Below the pieces are notes generated by a model. It was not told where the DNA came from and ran no database searches. It saw only the letters and a program-made list of their open reading frames with translations. Of a DNA stretch of 64,000 bases, positions 8,116 through 16,573 are shown piece by piece. The stretch spans positions 3,658,001-3,722,000 of the forward strand of contig NZ_CP110629.1 of NCBI RefSeq assembly GCF_026153455.1, read 5' to 3'. The translations under genes were made by a program, and so were the position numbers. The stretch comes from Marinimicrobium sp. C6131. Lineage in GTDB: Bacteria > Pseudomonadota > Gammaproteobacteria > Pseudomonadales > Cellvibrionaceae. Within the stretch, counting starts at the first letter, position 1; every line of letters begins with the position of its first letter.

Positions 8116-9335
8116 TGGACCGGATGAAACGTCTGTGGACGGAGTGGACCCTCGCCATCGGCTTTTTGCGCGAGGGGCGAGTTCAGTCGCTGATGATTGC
8201 CATCGGTGTGGCGGTGGGTGTGGCGGTGATTGTGTTTATCACCGCGCTGATTCAGGGGCTGCAGAGCAATACCATTGAGCGCACCCTGGGTACCCAGGCG
8301 CATATCCGGTTGCTGGCGCCTGAGGAGGTCAACCATGTGCATCCGGCATCGCCGGGGACGCTGCAACTGGTGTTGGAAGACAAACGTCCGCAGCGCCTGC
8401 GCTCGATCAATAACTGGCAGGAAATCACCGCGACCCTCGACCAACTGCCCGACCTGAGTGCCGTGTCGCCGGTAGTGTCTGGCCCCGCTTTTGTGCGTCG
8501 GGGCGAAGCACTGGAGTCGGTGGCACTGGTGGGCATAGACGCGGAACGCTATCAACGGATCATTCCGTTGGACGATTATATGGTGGCAGGGGCCTTGCGC
8601 GTAGGAGCGGGCGATGTACTGATTGGTGCCCGCCTGGCCGAGGACCTCGGCGTGAGCCAGGGCCAAAAGCTGCGGCTGGAGTCCGGTGAACAGAACAGTG
8701 CGGTGGTCAACATTTCAGGCATTTTCGAGCTGGGTGTGCGGGAGTTGGATGAGCGGTACGTGTATCTGGATCTGAAGCAGGCGCAGTCGCTGCTGGATTT
8801 GCCGGGCGGTGTGACGGTCATTGATCTCACCGTACCTGACATTTTCACCGCCGACCGGGTTGCGGATCAGATTCAGCGTCTGATCGACCTGGACGCGCAG
8901 AGCTGGATCGAAACCAACGCACAACTGATGAATGCGCTCACCGCTCAGAGTCTGTCCACCAATATGATCATGGTGTTTGTGGCCATCTCGGTGGCCTTTG
9001 GTATTGCCAGTGTACTGTCGGTGAGCGTGGTACAGCGCACCCGGGAGATCGGGATATTGCGCGCCACCGGCGCGACCCGTGCCCAGATTCTGCGGGTGTT
9101 TCTGATCCAGGGCGCGCTGCTGGGCCTGCTGGGGTCGGTGATGGGTATCGCGGCCAGTTATGGATTGGTATGGGTGTTCAACACCTTTGGTCCCGGCCTG
9201 TTTTATATTCCGGTTCCCGTGAGCCTGGTGTTGGCCACGCTGGTGCTGGCCACCCTGACCGGGGTTCTGGCGGCGGCGGTGCCCTCGCGTCGCGCCGCAC
9301 GACTCGACCCGGTGGAGGCGATTCGCTATGTCTGA
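8115..9335 (+). CDS. ABC transporter permease, FtsX/MacB-LolE type
   Basis: A 406-residue permease with an N-terminal membrane helix (MIAIGVAVGVAVIVFITALI), a large MacB-type periplasmic domain (about residues 50-260) and three C-terminal membrane helices, the FtsX domain. RTREIGILRATGATRAQILRVFLIQ is the coupling-helix signature of this family. Start and stop overlap both neighbours (TGATG with the adaptor, 8 bp with the ATPase), so the three genes form one operon. In MacB proper the ATPase is fused to the permease; here it is separate, as in LolCDE and DevBCA. Confidence 0.9.
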   Translation: MDRMKRLWTEWTLAIGFLREGRVQSLMIAIGVAVGVAVIVFITALIQGLQSNTIERTLGTQAHIRLLAPEEVNHVHPASPGTLQLVLEDKRPQRLRSINNWQEITATLDQLPDLSAVSPVVSGPAFVRRGEALESVALVGIDAERYQRIIPLDDYMVAGALRVGAGDVLIGARLAEDLGVSQGQKLRLESGEQNSAVVNISGIFELGVRELDERYVYLDLKQAQSLLDLPGGVTVIDLTVPDIFTADRVADQIQRLIDLDAQSWIETNAQLMNALTAQSLSTNMIMVFVAISVAFGIASVLSVSVVQRTREIGILRATGATRAQILRVFLIQGALLGLLGSVMGIAASYGLVWVFNTFGPGLFYIPVPVSLVLATLVLATLTGVLAAAVPSRRAARLDPVEAIRYV

Positions 9336-10059
9336 TACCGTCGATCAAGTGCTGCGTCTTGAGGGCTTGAGAAAGTCCTACAACCTCGGGTTACCCAACG
9401 AGGTGGAAGTATTGCACGGACTGGACCTGACCATTGGCCGCAACGATTTTGCCGCACTGATTGGTCCTTCGGGTTCGGGCAAAAGCACGCTGTTGAATGT
9501 GATTGGTTTGCTGGACCGTCCCACCAGCGGTGAGTTGTTTCTACTCGGACAGGCCACCAGTGGGATGGATGACACGGGCCGAACGGCCTTGCGCGGTTCC
9601 AGTATCGGTTTTGTGTTTCAGTTTCACCATCTGATAAATGCGTTCACGGCGATCGATAATGTGCTGATGCCCTGGATGCTGACCCAAGGCAAACCGGATC
9701 GCCGGGCTCGCGACAAAGCGCGAACGTTGTTGGCGGCGGTGGGGCTGGAAAAATACGCCGACACCAAACCCAACCAACTGTCCGGCGGCCAACAACAGCG
9801 GATCGCCATCGCCCGGGCACTGATCACCGAACCGGCCCTGTTACTGGCGGACGAACCGACCGGCAACCTGGATTCCCAAACGGCGGCTGAGGTGTTTGAG
9901 CTGTTTCGCCGGGTCCAGCAAGAACGCGGATGCGCGGTCCTTCTGGTCACCCACGACCCTCGGCTGTCCGCCACCTGCGACCGCACGATTAATCTGGTGG
10001 ATGGCCGTATTGTCAGCGATACTGTGAACAACCGGGATGAGGCTGTCATCCCGCATTGA
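9328..10059 (+). CDS. ABC transporter ATP-binding protein, LolD/MacB type
   Basis: A 243-residue cytoplasmic ATPase with Walker A GPSGSGKST, Q-loop FQFHHL, signature LSGGQQQR, Walker B LLLADEP, D-loop NLDS and switch His in VTHDPR. The family (LolD, MacB, FtsE) pairs with FtsX-type permeases and drives mechanotransmission rather than channel-type transport. It overlaps the permease by 8 bp. Together with the adaptor at 6886 it makes a complete tripartite inner-membrane part; an outer-membrane TolC partner is not in this window. Confidence 0.93.
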   Translation: MSDTVDQVLRLEGLRKSYNLGLPNEVEVLHGLDLTIGRNDFAALIGPSGSGKSTLLNVIGLLDRPTSGELFLLGQATSGMDDTGRTALRGSSIGFVFQFHHLINAFTAIDNVLMPWMLTQGKPDRRARDKARTLLAAVGLEKYADTKPNQLSGGQQQRIAIARALITEPALLLADEPTGNLDSQTAAEVFELFRRVQQERGCAVLLVTHDPRLSATCDRTINLVDGRIVSDTVNNRDEAVIPH

Positions 10060-10113
10060 GATGCCATCAGACTGATTCCAACGCAGCGTAAGTGGCCACT
10101 GGGGAGCGCAACA

Positions 10114-10626
10114 ATGGCAGAGACTGAAAAAACCGCCGAGTCCGATCAGGGCGCGGGCCGCAAGCATGAGCTTCACCAGGAGCTCCCGATGGATTTTCCG
10201 GACCCTTTTTTCCGGGGCTTGCACGGAATCATCCGCTTTGCGATTCGGGTGTTGGCGGTCCTGATGGTAATGGTCATCCTCTGGGGCGTGGGTGATGTCA
10301 TTTACATCATTTACCAACGGTTGCTGACTCCGCCGTTTCTACTGCTCAACATCAACGATATTTTTTACACCTTCGGCGCCTTCATGGCCGTGTTGATTGC
10401 GGTCGAGATATTCATCAATATCCGGCTGTACCTGGGCACCAATGTCTTTCCGGTCCAACTGGTGGTCGCCACCGCGCTGATGGCGATCGCCCGGAAAGTC
10501 ATTGTTCTGGATTTCGAGACGCTGACCCCGATGTACCTGATTGGCATCGCGGCCACGACCCTTGCCTTGGGTGTGACCTACTGGCTGTTAAGGCAGGGCA
10601 ATCAATACCATGAATGGGATGATTGA
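10114..10626 (+). CDS. PsiE family membrane protein
   Basis: A 170-residue protein with a polar N-terminal tail of about 35 residues and four membrane helices. IRLYLGTNVFPVQLVVATALMAIARKVIVLDF matches the strongly conserved core of the phosphate-starvation-inducible PsiE family (R-L-Y ... A-R-K-V-I). The function of PsiE is unknown; in E. coli it is under PhoB and CRP control. No Pho box was recognised upstream. It lies 54 bp after the ABC ATPase and could be read through from that operon. Confidence 0.85.
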   Translation: MAETEKTAESDQGAGRKHELHQELPMDFPDPFFRGLHGIIRFAIRVLAVLMVMVILWGVGDVIYIIYQRLLTPPFLLLNINDIFYTFGAFMAVLIAVEIFINIRLYLGTNVFPVQLVVATALMAIARKVIVLDFETLTPMYLIGIAATTLALGVTYWLLRQGNQYHEWDD

Positions 10627-10637
10627 GTGCGGTGAAT

Positions 10638-10669
10638 AAACGGAGGGCCGATGGCCCGGCCCTCCGTTT
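10638..10669. terminator. Bidirectional Rho-independent terminator
   Basis: AAACGGAGGGCC and its exact complement GGCCCTCCGTTT flank an 8-base spacer. With A and T runs on the two sides, the hairpin can stop transcription of both convergent genes, the PsiE gene (+) and the amylase gene (-). Confidence 0.8.
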
Positions 10670-10684
10670 CACTTTGCCTGCCTT

Positions 10685-12451
10685 TCAGAATCCGCCGTTA
10701 AAACTCGGGTGCAGGTTGGTTTCATCGTGATTGCTGCCGCTTTCCCAATCGACGCCACTCGAATCACTCGGGCCTTTGCGGACTTTCCATTCGAAGGTAC
10801 CCGGGTCCTCAATGGTGACTTCCCACACATCGCCCGTGGTCCAGGTGCCCTCGATACCGCCACCCCAGTTACTCAGGCTGCCGGTACTGCCGGTAAAGTA
10901 CAGCGAGTTGCCGTAGCCGACATCCTTGGTCATGCGCAAAGTGATGGTGTCGGTGCCGGTGGCTTCGCCCTGCGGCACCCACACGGACCAGCCCGACCCC
11001 TCGGTGACGTTGACCGGGAAGTCGCCGTAGCCGGTTGAGTCGGTAGTGACGGTACCGCTGGCATTGCCGGTGTAGTCGTAGAAGACGGTGTTCGGTTGAT
11101 GCGAGTTGATATTGAAGCTTTGCTGAGTGCTCCAGTCTCGCCCCGCAATCAGCATGACCAGACCGGTGCCCGACGCTTCGCTGATACCCTCGCGTACATA
11201 GGCGTAGACGGCTTCAGTATTGCCGGCGTATTCATGGCCCGGGCCATAGGCAAAGTAACGGCGCGCTTCAATGAGCTTGTTCAGCGTCGGTGCCATACCA
11301 AACTCGTCGTAATCGCGAGCGAAGACGGTGGGTACGCCCTGCTCGCGCAGCATGATGTAGGCGTAGGCCTGGTTTTTGTAGTTGATGACCTGCGGCGTGC
11401 CGTAGGGGTTACCCTCGCGGCTGGTGTCGTGGTTGTCCACGAAAGTGACGGCGCGGTCGCCGGCATAGCTGTTCACCAATCCGCCCCACCAGCGCATGTC
11501 CTTGTTGCCGCTGCTCAGGCTTACGAAGTCTTCACGCAGGCCGAAATCGAAGGCGCGCATATGGGGTGTGTCAACGTGTTCGAGATAGCCGGCGATGTCG
11601 CCGACCCAGGCTTCGCCGACAAAAAAGATGTCGTTATTGGTCACCGCCTGAACATGATTGACCCACTCGCGGGTGAAATCACTGTCCACATGCGCAATGG
11701 CGTCCATCCGAAAACCGGCGAAGCCAATGTCTTCGATGATCCACTCGCCCCAGGCTTTGAGTTCGTCTTTGACTTCGAGGCGTTTGACGTCGACGTCATT
11801 CCCCATCAGGTAGGGGAAGTGGTAGGTATTGCCCCAGGATTTGCCGGGGAACAGACTGTTGTCGACGCCGTTGAACGCCGTCCAGTCCCACTCGAAATCG
11901 TGCCACAGGCCGCCCCAGTTTTGTTGCGTGTAGTGCGCATCGCGACCGGCCGGATCGAAGAAGGTCCAGGCGGTGCCCCAGCCGTCAATGTTCTCCTGCG
12001 CATCGGCCCCCATGCGATGGTTGAACACCACATCGAAATAGGCGTCGATGCCCAGGGTGTCCAGCGCTCCGATGGCCGTTGCCAGCTCCTGACGGGTGCC
12101 ATAGCGGGTGGCCACCGCGCCCTTCTGGTCGAATTCCCCGAGATCCCAGAAGTCGTAGGGATCATAACCGACGCTGTAGGTACCGGAGTTCCCTTTGGTC
12201 GCCGGTGGTAACCACATGGAGGTGATGCCGGCATCGGCGAGTGGTTCGGCCATGTCGGCCAGGTCGTTCCACAGGCCGGGGTAGGCGTCCCAGTAGAAGG
12301 CTTGATAAATGGTGTTGTTGACCTGATTCTCGGGAATGTCGGGCAATGCCTGTTGGGCGCTTGCGCCCAGGCTGAGCAATGCACCAAATATACCCAGGGT
12401 GAAGTGCGAGAGAGCTCTGGTGAGCCAATGACGATTCGTTGTTTTGATCAT
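10685..12451 (-). CDS. Secreted GH13 alpha-amylase with C-terminal starch-binding module
   Basis: A 588-residue endo-acting alpha-amylase (alpha-1,4-glucan hydrolysis). The signal peptide is LTRALSHFTLGIFGALLSLG, ending ASA. The catalytic barrel (about residues 38-400) carries all four GH13 regions: DVVFNH, GFRMDAIAHVD (nucleophile Asp), GEAWVG (acid/base Glu) and FVDNHD. The layout resembles GH13 subfamily 5. After a beta-rich domain C, the last 100 residues (ITLRMTKDVGYGNSLYFTGS, NWGGG, WTTGDVWEVTIEDPGTFEWKVRKG) form a CBM20-type starch-binding fold. It stands alone, with no maltodextrin transporter or MalR-type gene nearby. Confidence 0.93.
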   Translation of the reverse strand: MIKTTNRHWLTRALSHFTLGIFGALLSLGASAQQALPDIPENQVNNTIYQAFYWDAYPGLWNDLADMAEPLADAGITSMWLPPATKGNSGTYSVGYDPYDFWDLGEFDQKGAVATRYGTRQELATAIGALDTLGIDAYFDVVFNHRMGADAQENIDGWGTAWTFFDPAGRDAHYTQQNWGGLWHDFEWDWTAFNGVDNSLFPGKSWGNTYHFPYLMGNDVDVKRLEVKDELKAWGEWIIEDIGFAGFRMDAIAHVDSDFTREWVNHVQAVTNNDIFFVGEAWVGDIAGYLEHVDTPHMRAFDFGLREDFVSLSSGNKDMRWWGGLVNSYAGDRAVTFVDNHDTSREGNPYGTPQVINYKNQAYAYIMLREQGVPTVFARDYDEFGMAPTLNKLIEARRYFAYGPGHEYAGNTEAVYAYVREGISEASGTGLVMLIAGRDWSTQQSFNINSHQPNTVFYDYTGNASGTVTTDSTGYGDFPVNVTEGSGWSVWVPQGEATGTDTITLRMTKDVGYGNSLYFTGSTGSLSNWGGGIEGTWTTGDVWEVTIEDPGTFEWKVRKGPSDSSGVDWESGSNHDETNLHPSFNGGF

Positions 12452-12787
12452 AAGAGGGTGCCTTTTAGCTTGTGCGTATTATTCGAACACGAGCATCGAC
12501 GGGCCACGGACTGTGGCTCACAAACCGACATGGAAATGTGGGCCGAGTGAGGTGCGGCGATGTGTTCGATCGTTATTGTCGGACACTGAAGCGTGTCAGG
12601 CCTTCCGTATGCGGGTAACACTCCGGCGCCTGTACGCGAGGTACGGGCAGGGTGTCGGGAATGAATCGGCAGCGGTTATGTTTTAGTGTTTGCTGCACCT
12701 TCATCAAAACGCGAATGGGGACTTGGGGCAAGATGAATACGTATGCAACGTGAGTGAAGGGTGGCGGCGCGGGAGTCTGACGGCCGA
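12452..12787. other. Intergenic region upstream of the amylase
   Basis: 336 bp between the amylase start and the end of the M48 peptidase gene. It must contain the amylase promoter. No supported ORF, RNA gene or clear operator was seen; small frames here have no ribosome site and read as noise. Confidence 0.4.
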
Positions 12788-13597
12788 TTACCGGGTGACG
12801 CTGGGGATGGTGGTCAGAGGGCCGTCGGTCGGGTACCCGAGAGCGGTGGATAACTGTTCGAGGCGCTCCAGCCGTGCCCCGGTATCCGGGTGGGTGGACA
12901 GCCACTCGGGCAGGGCGCCGGCCTGCTGCTGTTCGGCCAGCCAGCGGAATAGTGAGTCCGCGCCGGCGACGTGGCCGTAGTGGTTGTACAGCGCTTGTAG
13001 CGCCCAGGCGTCGGCTTCACGCTCCATGTCCCGAGAGTAATCCAGCATGGCGAGTTGTCCGCCTGAGCCGGCGATCCAGTTTAGATCACTGCGCCCGAAA
13101 ACCAGTGCGCTGATCAACCCGAGCCCCGCCTGGCGTGCGGCGTTCTGTAGTGGGTGACGATAGTGGATGTGGGCGATTTCGTGCGCGAGCACAAAGGCGA
13201 GGCCCTGCTCGCTCTCGACTTTCTCAAGCAACCCGTCCAGCACAATAATGTGACCGCCGAGAGTGGCGAAAGCGTTGACGGTATCCTGCGCCTGATGGTG
13301 AACCACCAGGCTCAGTTCCGGATTGAGCCCTCCGGCTCGGGCCAGGTCATCCGCCAATGTCTGCAGGTACCCGGTGCGTTCGGTCGGTTCGCGCTGTTCA
13401 TTCAGGGAGGCGCTGAGCGATTGCTCCCAGGAGAAGGGAATCCAGCGGGCGCTCCAACCCAATACCAGAATGACCAACCAGGTCAGTAGCGCCAGGCCGG
13501 CGGCAAAGCCGAGGACCAGGAGTATGAAATCCCGTTGCCAACCCTGGGGTTCGTAGTTGATGCCCTCTGGAGGCTGTCGGTTCTGATAGCCCATCAA
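12788..13597 (-). CDS. M48 family metallopeptidase
   Basis: A 269-residue zinc peptidase with one N-terminal membrane helix (LVLGFAAGLALLTWLVILVLG), the HExxH motif in VLAHEIAHIHYRHPLQ and the third zinc ligand Glu in DYSRDMEREADAWAL. This is the compact M48 arrangement of BepA/YcaL/Oma1-like proteases, which act on envelope proteins in quality control. It ends with a conserved THPDTGARLERL. The start overlaps the stop of the preceding YbjQ-like gene (ATGA), so the peptidase is the last gene of a three-gene operon with two YbjQ proteins. Confidence 0.9.
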   Translation of the reverse strand: MMGYQNRQPPEGINYEPQGWQRDFILLVLGFAAGLALLTWLVILVLGWSARWIPFSWEQSLSASLNEQREPTERTGYLQTLADDLARAGGLNPELSLVVHHQAQDTVNAFATLGGHIIVLDGLLEKVESEQGLAFVLAHEIAHIHYRHPLQNAARQAGLGLISALVFGRSDLNWIAGSGGQLAMLDYSRDMEREADAWALQALYNHYGHVAGADSLFRWLAEQQQAGALPEWLSTHPDTGARLERLEQLSTALGYPTDGPLTTIPSVTR

Positions 13598-14073
13598 TGT
13601 TGTGGAATCAGCACCGTGCCGTAAGCGAGTACTTCCAGAGAACCGACGCTGTTTTCCCGTCCGCGCCCGGCGATGGCGGCGGTTTCAAATTTGATGTTGA
13701 ACACCCGGTCGGCGCCCAACGCGGCGGCTTCCTCGCGCAGTCGCAGTAGCGCTTCGCGACGGGCCCGATCAATGAGGGATTCGTAGCTGTTCAGGCGCCC
13801 ACCCACCAGCAGTCGCAGGGCGGCGATAAAGCGTTTGAAGTAGTCCACCGACACGACGACGGAGCCCATGACCAGTTGCGTGTGCGGAGGCTTCAGTTCC
13901 GGAGGCGGCAGGCGCTCGGAAAATACCATGACCTGTCCGGGGCGCGTTTCGGCTTCAATGATGCGCTGATAGTGGCGACGTTCGAGTATGCGGCCGGAGA
14001 CAAAACCGGTGGCCAGAAGCACAAGTCCGAACAGCAGTGGGCCGAGCAACTGCAGCGACATGAGTGTGTTCAT
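13594..14073 (-). CDS. Membrane-anchored YbjQ-like (heavy-metal-binding fold) protein
   Basis: A 159-residue protein with one N-terminal membrane helix (LLGPLLFGLVLLATGFVSG) and a YbjQ-type domain (VVSVDYFKRFIAALRLL ... RARREALLRLREEAAALGAD RVFNIKFET). This is the same fold as the soluble YbjQ gene just upstream. I placed the start at the ATG 14071-14073; the frame continues upstream only through the neighbouring gene. YbjQ domains form pentamers of unknown role. The link with an M48 peptidase suggests envelope function. Confidence 0.8.
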   Translation of the reverse strand: MNTLMSLQLLGPLLFGLVLLATGFVSGRILERRHYQRIIEAETRPGQVMVFSERLPPPELKPPHTQLVMGSVVVSVDYFKRFIAALRLLVGGRLNSYESLIDRARREALLRLREEAAALGADRVFNIKFETAAIAGRGRENSVGSLEVLAYGTVLIPQH

Positions 14074-14077
14074 GCAG

Positions 14078-14395
14078 TCAGTCCTCGAGCACCACGGCAC
14101 TGCCATAGACAAACAATTCGGCGGCACCCTGGGCCACTGAGCTGGTGGAGAAGCGGACATTGAGTACGGCATTGGCACCAATGGCCTCCGCCTGGGCTTT
14201 CATCCGCTCGATGGCCTCCTGGCGGGAATCGTTGAGCAGTTCCGTGTAACCTTTGAGTTCACCGCCGAAGACGTTTTTGAAGGAGGCGGCGATGTCGCGG
14301 CCGACGTGCTTGGCGCGCACGGTGCTACCCTGAACCAGGCCCAGGTGATCTTTGACTTTGCGACCCGGTACGATCTCGAGATTGGTAATCAGCAT
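14078..14395 (-). CDS. ybjQ: YbjQ family protein (UPF0145)
   Basis: A 105-residue soluble protein matching YbjQ along its full length: the N-terminus MLITNLEIVPGRKVKDHLGL, the central KNVFGGELKGYTELL and the helix RQEAIERMKAQAEAIGANAV. The family is widespread and its function is not known. It heads an operon with a membrane-anchored paralogue (4-bp gap) and an M48 peptidase. Pairing of a free and a tethered YbjQ domain hints at hetero-oligomers at the membrane, which is inference. Confidence 0.9.
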   Translation of the reverse strand: MLITNLEIVPGRKVKDHLGLVQGSTVRAKHVGRDIAASFKNVFGGELKGYTELLNDSRQEAIERMKAQAEAIGANAVLNVRFSTSSVAQGAAELFVYGSAVVLED

Positions 14396-14472
14396 CCATT
14401 GAATCCTTGTATGATTGGATTGTCAGGATGCCAGTATAGCGAAAACGACGCGGGTTGCAGACGCTGTGGCGA

Positions 14473-14682
14473 TTAAAACGACGCCGGCAGTTGCGCCAGC
14501 ATCTCCCGGCGGGAGTGAATCAACTCCTTGTAGGTCTGCATCATGCTGAAATCGACGGGTTCGTCGCTGGCTTTGAGTGCATCCAACTGACGTTCAAATC
14601 GGGTGATTTCTCCGACGAGTTTTTCACGGAGTTGCTCGGTCCCCTTGAGCGAGGCGCTGAAGGCGTGGTTGGGACGGGTCAT
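14473..14682 (-). CDS. Small helical hypothetical protein
   Basis: A 69-residue, wholly helical protein (SLKGTEQLREKLVGEITRFE ... MMQTYKELIHSRREMLAQL) with heptad-like spacing, so probably a short coiled coil. There is no signal peptide. It has a ribosome site of the AGGAG type in front of the ATG (complement of 14683-14695). No family was recognised. It lies between nudE and the YbjQ operon on the same strand with gaps of about 70-145 bp. Confidence 0.6.
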   Translation of the reverse strand: MTRPNHAFSASLKGTEQLREKLVGEITRFERQLDALKASDEPVDFSMMQTYKELIHSRREMLAQLPASF

Positions 14683-14828
14683 AGTGGGTCTCCTTGCGTG
14701 TCCTTTGATGTCTAGGATAGTCCAGTTTGCCTGCGCCGTTCTGTGTTCCGATAGACTGTTTTGTTACCAAAACCGGCGTTTGGCGCGCGGCTCCTCCCGG
14801 TGGGTTATAAGGCCCGGAACCTGTGGTG

Positions 14829-15386
14829 TCAGCCGTGCCGGTCGAGCCAGGCTTTGGCGTAAAATAACGCGGCAATAGAGCGCCCTTCACACACCTCGTC
14901 CCGCATGGCGAGTTCCAGCAGGTCATCAAACACCATGGGGACCACCTCGATCGGTTCGGGCTCGTCTCCCTCGAGGGTTTCCGGATAGAGATCCCGGGCG
15001 AGAATCACGTTGATACCGTGCTCCATGTAGGCGGGCGATAGGTGCATCCGTTTGAGAAAGCGCAGGTCCCGGGCGCCGTAGCCGGTTTCTTCTTTGAGCT
15101 CGCGGTTGGCGGCATCCAGGATCTCCTCGCCCCGATCCACGGCACCCTTGGGCAGCGCCAGGTGGTAATCGTGGATGCCCGCGGCGTACTCCCGGATCAT
15201 CACCACCCGGCCGTCGTCCAGTATGGGCACCATCAACACCGCTCCGGGGCCACCGGCACAGAGCTTCTCATACACGCGCTCTTCGCCATTACTGAAGCGC
15301 AGCAGCAGCTCGTCGGCGCGGAACAGGCGGCTGCGGGCTACGGTGTGGCGCTTTAATATCTCGGGTTTTCTGGGCATACTGGACAT
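14829..15386 (-). CDS. nudE: ADP compounds hydrolase NudE (Nudix)
   Basis: A 185-residue Nudix hydrolase that cleaves ADP-ribose, Ap3A and NADH-type dinucleotides in the cytoplasm. The Nudix box is GAVDRGEEILDAANRELKEE followed by TGYG. The N-terminus MSSMPRKPEILKRHTVARSR and the length match NudE. The frame runs on upstream into the neighbouring gene, so I chose the first Met of this segment (15384-15386). It is divergent from yrfG with only 30 bp between starts. The nudE-yrfG-hslR-hslO order is conserved in gammaproteobacteria. Confidence 0.93.
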   Translation of the reverse strand: MSSMPRKPEILKRHTVARSRLFRADELLLRFSNGEERVYEKLCAGGPGAVLMVPILDDGRVVMIREYAAGIHDYHLALPKGAVDRGEEILDAANRELKEETGYGARDLRFLKRMHLSPAYMEHGINVILARDLYPETLEGDEPEPIEVVPMVFDDLLELAMRDEVCEGRSIAALFYAKAWLDRHG

Positions 15387-15416
15387 CAAACTCCGTTGTA
15401 ATAGGCTGTTCCCGGC

Positions 15417-16085
15417 ATGATCAATTGGCAAGAGATCGACACCGTGCTGCTCGATATGGATGGTACCCTGTTGGACCTCCATTTCGACAACTATTTTTGG
15501 CTGAATCACCTCCCCAAGCGCTACGCGGAAATCCACGGGCTGGATCAGGCGGTGGCGACCGAGTTCCTGATGGAGCGCATTGAAGCGCGCCAGGGCACCC
15601 TGGAGTGGTATTGCCTGGAGCACTGGTCCCGCTCACTGTCGCTGGATATCCGGGGCCTGAAGGAAGAGGTGCGCCACAAAATCCGGATTCGTCCCCATGT
15701 GGAAACCTTCCTGACCCGTCTGCAGGAGCACGGCAAACGCCGGATTCTGGTGACCAACGCGCACCCGCTGAGTCTGTCCCTCAAGCTGGAGGAGACCGCC
15801 ATTGACCGCTGGTTGGATGGTATCATTTCGTCTCACGAGCTGAAGGAGTCCAAAGAATCCCGGGTGTTCTGGGATCGCCTGAAAGAGCGGGAGCCCTTTG
15901 ACCCGGAGCGGACCCTGTTTGTGGACGATACCCCGCGGGTGCTGGCCTCGGCCCGTGACTACGGTATCCGCCACCTGCTGTGTATCCATCAGCCGGACAG
16001 CCAGAACGAGCGGTTGGTGGAGGATTACCCGGCCATTCACCATTTCGATGAAATTACACCCCCGGAACGACCGAAAAGCGCATGA
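15417..16085 (+). CDS. yrfG: GMP/IMP nucleotidase YrfG (HAD family)
   Basis: A 222-residue HAD-superfamily 5'-nucleotidase that dephosphorylates purine mononucleotides. Motif I is LLDMDGTLLD (nucleophile Asp), motif II is ILVTNAH, and motifs III/IV are ESKESRVFWDRL and LFVDDTPRVL. The N-terminus MINWQEIDTVLLDMDGTLLD is typical of YrfG. It overlaps hslR by 4 bp (ATGA), so the two are translationally coupled. Confidence 0.93.
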   Translation: MINWQEIDTVLLDMDGTLLDLHFDNYFWLNHLPKRYAEIHGLDQAVATEFLMERIEARQGTLEWYCLEHWSRSLSLDIRGLKEEVRHKIRIRPHVETFLTRLQEHGKRRILVTNAHPLSLSLKLEETAIDRWLDGIISSHELKESKESRVFWDRLKEREPFDPERTLFVDDTPRVLASARDYGIRHLLCIHQPDSQNERLVEDYPAIHHFDEITPPERPKSA

Positions 16086-16486
16086 GTGACCCTTTGGAGA
16101 AAGTCCGTATCGACAAATGGCTGTGGGCTGCCCGGTTTTTCAAAACCCGCAGCATCGCCAAGCAGGCTGTCGAGGGCGGCAAAGTCCAGTGTGACGGGCA
16201 ACGGGTGAAGCCGAGTAAGGAGATCACCGTGGGGCTCACCCTGAAAATCCGTCAGGGGTTCGACGACAAGGTCGTGACGGTTCGCGCCCTGTCGGATCAG
16301 CGCCGGGGCGCCCCCGAGGCCCAGTTGCTCTATGAGGAAACCGCTGAGAGCCTTGCCCTGCGTGAGGAGCGGGCAGCGCAGCGCAAGGCCGGTGGGCTCG
16401 CCGGCCAGATCATCAGCGACCACCGGCCGAACAAGAAGGAGCGTCGCCAGATCCATCGCTTCCGGCGCCAGGAACTGGAACCGTAA
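16082..16486 (+). CDS. hslR: Ribosome-associated heat shock protein Hsp15
   Basis: A 134-residue S4-domain RNA-binding protein. VRIDKWLWAARFFKTRSIAK is the S4 signature and the basic tail RPNKKERRQIHRFRRQ is characteristic of Hsp15. It binds free 50S subunits that carry a stranded nascent chain and helps recycle them after heat shock. Length matches the E. coli protein (133 residues). Confidence 0.95.
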   Translation: MSDPLEKVRIDKWLWAARFFKTRSIAKQAVEGGKVQCDGQRVKPSKEITVGLTLKIRQGFDDKVVTVRALSDQRRGAPEAQLLYEETAESLALREERAAQRKAGGLAGQIISDHRPNKKERRQIHRFRRQELEP

Positions 16487-16573
16487 AGCGTCCACCCGGC
16501 ACCTACATGGTGTCAAAAACGATCTTAGTGCACCGTCACGGGTGCCATATCTACAAAGAGACCTCAAATCCCC

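Noticed and set aside
11096..12211. 371-codon plus-strand ORF
   Set aside because: Antisense to the amylase gene, whose four GH13 regions prove the minus-strand frame.
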